From contig NC_051105.1 of NCBI RefSeq assembly GCF_901709675.1, positions 5,757,104 to 5,821,103 of the forward strand: DNA of 64,000 nt, given 5' to 3'. Of this stretch, positions 60,301-64,000 are shown piece after piece (position 1 is the stretch's first letter; the number at the start of each line of letters is the position of its first letter). Below the pieces are notes generated by a model. The model was not told the origin of the DNA. It searched no databases and saw only the letters and a list, made by a program, of their open reading frames with translations. The DNA comes from Syngnathus acus. Its lineage: Eukaryota > Chordata > Actinopteri > Syngnathiformes > Syngnathidae. A program made the translations under genes and the position numbers.

Positions 60301-62690
60301 AAAGCCTGGCACCTTTTCTGCCTTGATTTACACTTGTTCTCCCATGTCATGTCAAGTTATTCAATCAAGCAACCGAATTGATTGTCTAGAAAAGCTTACG
60401 TAAACTTATCTACCTCAATATCATCTGTTTCCATGGCAACTTTTTTCCTTTCAGACCTCCCCGTTCCCCATCGTAATTGCTCGCGTCAACGGTATATTTA
60501 CCATTAAACTGACAGAGGGAGCTCATTTCCCGGGCAAATAAATTTACTCTGATAAACATGCTAAATTATATACTCCGAAGCGTAATGATGTTTCCGGACG
60601 TTTGCTGGTAACTGGAATCAATTACCTAATTGGCATCATGGGGCAATTCATCAAAGTCTCCTCCAAGGACTTCTTAAGATGACTGAGGAATCAGGGTTTT
60701 AAGTGGATATGGTCAAATCTTTGAAAAAGACAATCCCAGTCTGTATTTCAAGACACTCCAAATTCGAGATGTTGCAAAACGCATTCAATTTCACGAATCT
60801 ACAACATCAAACAATTGGACCACCTCATTTCCGATCCAGCTTGACCTTTTTGAGATCACGGGCCGTTAGAGCCCATCTCAGGTAGTTGACTTGGAGGAAA
60901 AACATTCACACTGGAATTGGAGCCACGCTGTCTGGGCCAAAATCTGTCAAATGAACCATAACATCGTCAGTGACTAGAAAATTGAACCATGGAGTGGAAT
61001 ATATTTTTGCCATTGTCAGGTCCAGTGTCATCCAACCTTGTTAAATGGTAAAATGCAACTTTAGTGGTTGCTGTTGTTTTTCTGCAGCTGACCTCCAAAA
61101 TGGGAGCAATGCAGGACTGTTTTTCTTTTTTTTAACCGTGGTGTGTGATGGGATTTCTTTTATGTGGGAGTGGGATAGGACTGAAAATCCACTTCCTTGT
61201 CATCCTTTTGTCATAAGTTATAGAGCACATATGGTCTAGTCCTCTTAGTCTTGTTAAAGTTGTTGAGTGAGAACTAGACAGTTGTAGAGGTCTGGTCAAG
61301 TTCTAAAGTGCTTTGGCCAGGTCAAATATGCTTTGGCATATATTTAATACAATATTTCAGTATAGTTTGTTCTGAAGTGATACGTTGAGATTTCGGTCTT
61401 TTTGAAGTCCACAGCCTGGTCACATTTGTTTTGGTGTGATATTTAAATGTTTAGGGCTAATGACATGTTTAGGTTTGGACATATGTTAAAAAATGTTGGA
61501 TGTTTTAGGCCGAGTCCGATTCCAAGGTCTTGAAGTCTGGTCCATTAACGAGATCTCATAAGATGTTGTAAGCTTCGTCGGATGTCATCTGTTTAGCTTT
61601 GGTCAGATGTTGAGGGCTGTTCAGATGTTTTATGCCAAATCAGATGTCAAGACCTGGTCAAATATTTAGGCCTTGTCAGATGTCGAGGTAAGGTCTGACG
61701 CCCGACCAGATGTGGAAGCCTTGGTTTCACCATCTGGTGCCACATTTCAACTCTGCCATATCCCATTAGCGTATCCCCATCAGCCACCTTTCCGGAAATG
61801 CCAAGGCACCATCTTGCCCAGTAGGACGGCGTCCTAATCGAAACCGACCACGCTCAGAAAACGCACATTTTCTCATGTGTCACAATTCACTGTTCATTTT
61901 TATTCACATACTTTAATCCTTTTATTACTCTGCTTATATGATCTGCCTCACTGTTTCCCTCAGGATATAATATACATCTCTTTCTTACACTGGAAAAATA
62001 AGAATACATAAGGAGAAGAAGGACACACTTTCAGGAGTTGCCAACCTACAACTAAACATATGCAGCCCGGAGGGTGCGTTAAGGAATACCGAGGGAGCCC
62101 ACATGAAACCCAGAAACACTCCCAAGCATGAAGGGGTTTAGATCCGTGCACAAGGTCAGCTAAAGAGCTGAACCTCCTGGATTTAATTGGCGTCCTGTGC
62201 TCGTTATAATGTCCAAACAGCGAGGGCGAGCGTCACGGGGGCAGGAAAAACTCAAATGTTCCTTTTCTAAAAGGTTGGTATTTAAACGAGGCACTCGAAC
62301 ACTTTAGGTCAGCGTTGACCTTATTTCTTTTCCGACGGCAGCCACGTGCACATTCCCTCTGGAGTTCCCGTGGAAATGCGAGAATATCCGGCGCGTCGGA
62401 AAGCTTCTAATGCGCCTATTTTGCACCGCCGTTGTCCCCTCAAGGCTAACATTCATCTTCTGCTGTGTAAAAAAGAGGAACTGCAATTGCACTTCCACCC
62501 ACATCAAATAAAGCCATTGTACGCTGAAACACATTCAAGGTGGTCTTTTTTCCAGCTTGCAGGCTTTAGTTTGACTTTTTTTTTTTTTTCTCTAATCCGG
62601 GGATGTATCTGAGGGACTTCCGAAGCCAGCGTCAAAAGTGTTTCTCGTGAGGGACGCTCGGGTACAACAAGCTTCGGTGTCAGGCGAAGA
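57329..62690. other. Non-coding interval before the membrane-protein exon
   Basis: No exon supported, though longer open frames exist (for example 59221-59655 plus). Holds a degenerate internal repeat (61230-61720) and a stretch near 60420-60660 that looks non-repetitive and unusually balanced in composition. May include the 3' UTR of the 62691-62884 exon. Confidence 0.5.
61230..61720. repeat. Degenerate tandem repeat, GGTCAGATGTT-type unit
   Basis: The phrases GGTCAGATGTTGAGG, TTCAGATGTTTTATGCC, ATCAGATGTCAAGACC, GTCAAATATTTAGGCC, GTCAGATGTCGAGG and ACCAGATGTGGAAGCC follow one another at about 25-30 bp spacing, clearest from 61590 to 61720. Weaker traces run back to about 61280. An old, decayed minisatellite. 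Confidence 0.65.
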
Positions 62691-62884
62691 TCAGATGTAA
62701 TATTCCTTGATGTTCTCCCGAACCGAAACGTGGGGGCGTGTCTCAGTCCTGTAGTCCATGTATACAGCGTGGGCGCCCTCCCGCTTGACAACGTCGTCAC
62801 GCTGGGCCTGCCGGCGCTGGTAAAGGAGGCGAGTAGCGGCGGCTAGCGCGCATGCGCCGATGAAGGCCGCCGCTGTGACCACTC
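62691..62884 (-). CDS. Terminal exon of a single-pass membrane protein, neurexin/CASPR (CNTNAP5-like)
   Basis: A splice acceptor (tctcttag) at 62885-62892 opens a 194-nt exon that ends at a stop at 62691. It encodes a hydrophobic membrane span (VVTAAAFIGACALAAATRLL), a basic stop-transfer YQRR, a tail of about 40 residues, and the C-terminus NIKEYYI. An aromatic-x-hydrophobic end like this is a class II PDZ ligand, as in neurexins (KEYYV), SynCAMs (KKEYFI) and some contactin-associated proteins (KREYFI). Spacing from the membrane and the RxE...VS...EY-I pattern best recall CNTNAP5, but that is a memory-based match on about 60 residues. The exon starts with two bases completing a split codon (phase 1 intron). 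All other exons would lie beyond the right edge. The exon is more GC-rich than its surroundings. Confidence 0.6.
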
Positions 62885-64000
62885 CTAAGAGACAGCGGGG
62901 GAGGATCCATTAGGACAATAGAAAAGATCATTAAATCAGCATTTGCGAGGTAACTTTTGCTAACAATCTCATAAATAAAGGCTTGCGTGAAATGACTGTC
63001 ACCCCCGCAAATGCTAGAGTGGAAAGTCAATTAGGATGGCACGCTGATAAGCTGCACAAAAGGCCAGGATGTGAGGGCTCTAATGGCGGCAGCGGCGCCG
63101 GGGATGTAATGGGAGAGCGAGCAAATGTTGCCGCCACTGACGATGATGAAAATGATTTGGAACTGCTTGGGTGATTATTGATTATTGCGCCGCTTGAGAG
63201 GTCGTCACGGATCAACTCATTTCACACAATGTGCGTACGACTGATGCATGTCATGCTATTATTACCTTCGCTGTTAAAATTAAACATTGGCACATTGATG
63301 TCATCTAACACAAGAGGTTAAGGCATAGTTTATTTTTTTTTAACTGGATTTATTCAACATGTATTTATCCAGCTAAGGCAACTGAGAACAGATTCTCATT
63401 TGCTAAGCCGGACATTGTATAGATTTTTCTGTTTCAACAACAACTCACTCAGGAATGTTCATTATTGTGGTTGTAGTTTGCATCGATTGCATATACGTAT
63501 ATATTGTAATATGTTTTCTAATCAACACAATATCAATCCTTCAGGCTCCATTCTGGCCATTTGCGACCATTTCGCTTGCTTTATTGGAGTAATTTGAATT
63601 GCGGGAATGGGTATGTAATAAAATATTTCAAGGCTGGGGGGTTTACAAAATGATTTTGTTATTTGAGACTTCAGTTCTTTTACTATGTCATGGCCAACTG
63701 AAAGTCACAAAACTGCATTTTTTTTTTTTTTAAAAGGGAGCAATTTGATACTCTTATTTTCCAAAAGCGGTGTTTAATAACTTACACTGCATCTGAGTTC
63801 AGAAAATTAATGTATGCAATTTTGATTCATACCTTGGAGAAGAATTATATTTTGAAATAACAAGTGGTGGGCCACTTTGCTGCCTATAGAAAGACAACTA
63901 TTAGAACCAGAGTGAAGAAATACACAAGATTTATGAATCCACCTCTCAATATTTTGTTACTGAGATTTTTTGATACATCTCATATTGGATCTTTATTTTT
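62885..64000. other. Intron or flank upstream of the membrane-protein exon
   Basis: Should be intron of the gene whose last exon is 62691-62884. No further exon recognised to the right edge. Includes a possible dispersed repeat at 63330-63413. Confidence 0.5.
63330..63413. repeat. Dispersed repeat fragment
   Basis: CATGTATTTATCCAGCTAAG then TGAGAACAGATTCTCATTTG resembles a repeat common in salmonids and other fish (TATTTAACCAGG ... TTGAGAACAAATTCTCATTT). Class not assigned. Confidence 0.45.

Noticed and set aside
1-64000. Enrichment of XRE sites suggesting AHR autoregulation across the locus
   Set aside because: Four full-consensus matches were found (16146, 24124, 38676, 48334); about four are expected by chance in 64 kb on two strands.
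1-64000. CRISPR array, prophage or bacterial operon
   Set aside because: Intron-containing genes and repeat types are vertebrate; no spaced direct-repeat array was seen.

Overview
This is vertebrate nuclear DNA, almost certainly from a percomorph teleost. It has multi-exon genes with GT-AG introns, CA/TG microsatellites, and several fish-type dispersed repeats (tRNA-like SINE, 5S-derived SINE, hAT fragments, TIR MITEs). It also carries a head-to-tail AHR2-AHR1 pair, an arrangement known from fish. A compact percomorph such as a pipefish or seahorse is plausible, but I cannot fix the species by eye.

Layout. 1-10.9 kb is mostly non-coding, with one possible first coding exon at 5097-5163 (minus). 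10970-26934 (minus) is a complete 11-exon aryl hydrocarbon receptor 1 gene (951 aa). 26.9-31.7 kb is the AHR1 upstream/AHR2 downstream interval, with a GC-rich promoter candidate and a 172-bp palindrome. 31737-48860 (minus) is a complete 10-exon AHR2 gene (856 aa). 48.9-50.6 kb is a divergent intergenic region. 50638-53295 (plus) is a complete 10-exon NDUFA10 gene (351 aa), a complex I accessory subunit. 53.4-62.7 kb is non-coding with repeats. 62691-62884 (minus) is the terminal exon of a single-pass membrane protein of neurexin/CASPR type whose remaining exons lie beyond the right edge.

The two AHR genes share the same intron phases (2,1,0,0,1,0,2,1,2) at the same protein positions, so they are tandem duplicates. 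Both keep the basic N-terminal NLS, bHLH, PAS-A and PAS-B ligand-binding domains. They differ in the transactivation half: AHR1 has an acidic DEIL-type segment and an 11th coding exon, while AHR2 has a polyglutamine tract and a stop codon just before a donor-like site. AHR is a ligand-activated transcription factor that pairs with ARNT and binds XRE (TNGCGTG) sites. NDUFA10 is a housekeeping neighbour with no visible functional link to AHR beyond divergent orientation.

Splice boundaries were set by hand from GT-AG signals, reading-frame phase and family similarity, and the phase adds up through every exon of all three genes. I found no wholly new multi-gene system. The most unusual items are the large palindrome upstream of AHR1, an inverted ~445-bp repeat pair flanking NDUFA10, a set of MITEs sharing one TIR design, and the AHR2 C-terminus.
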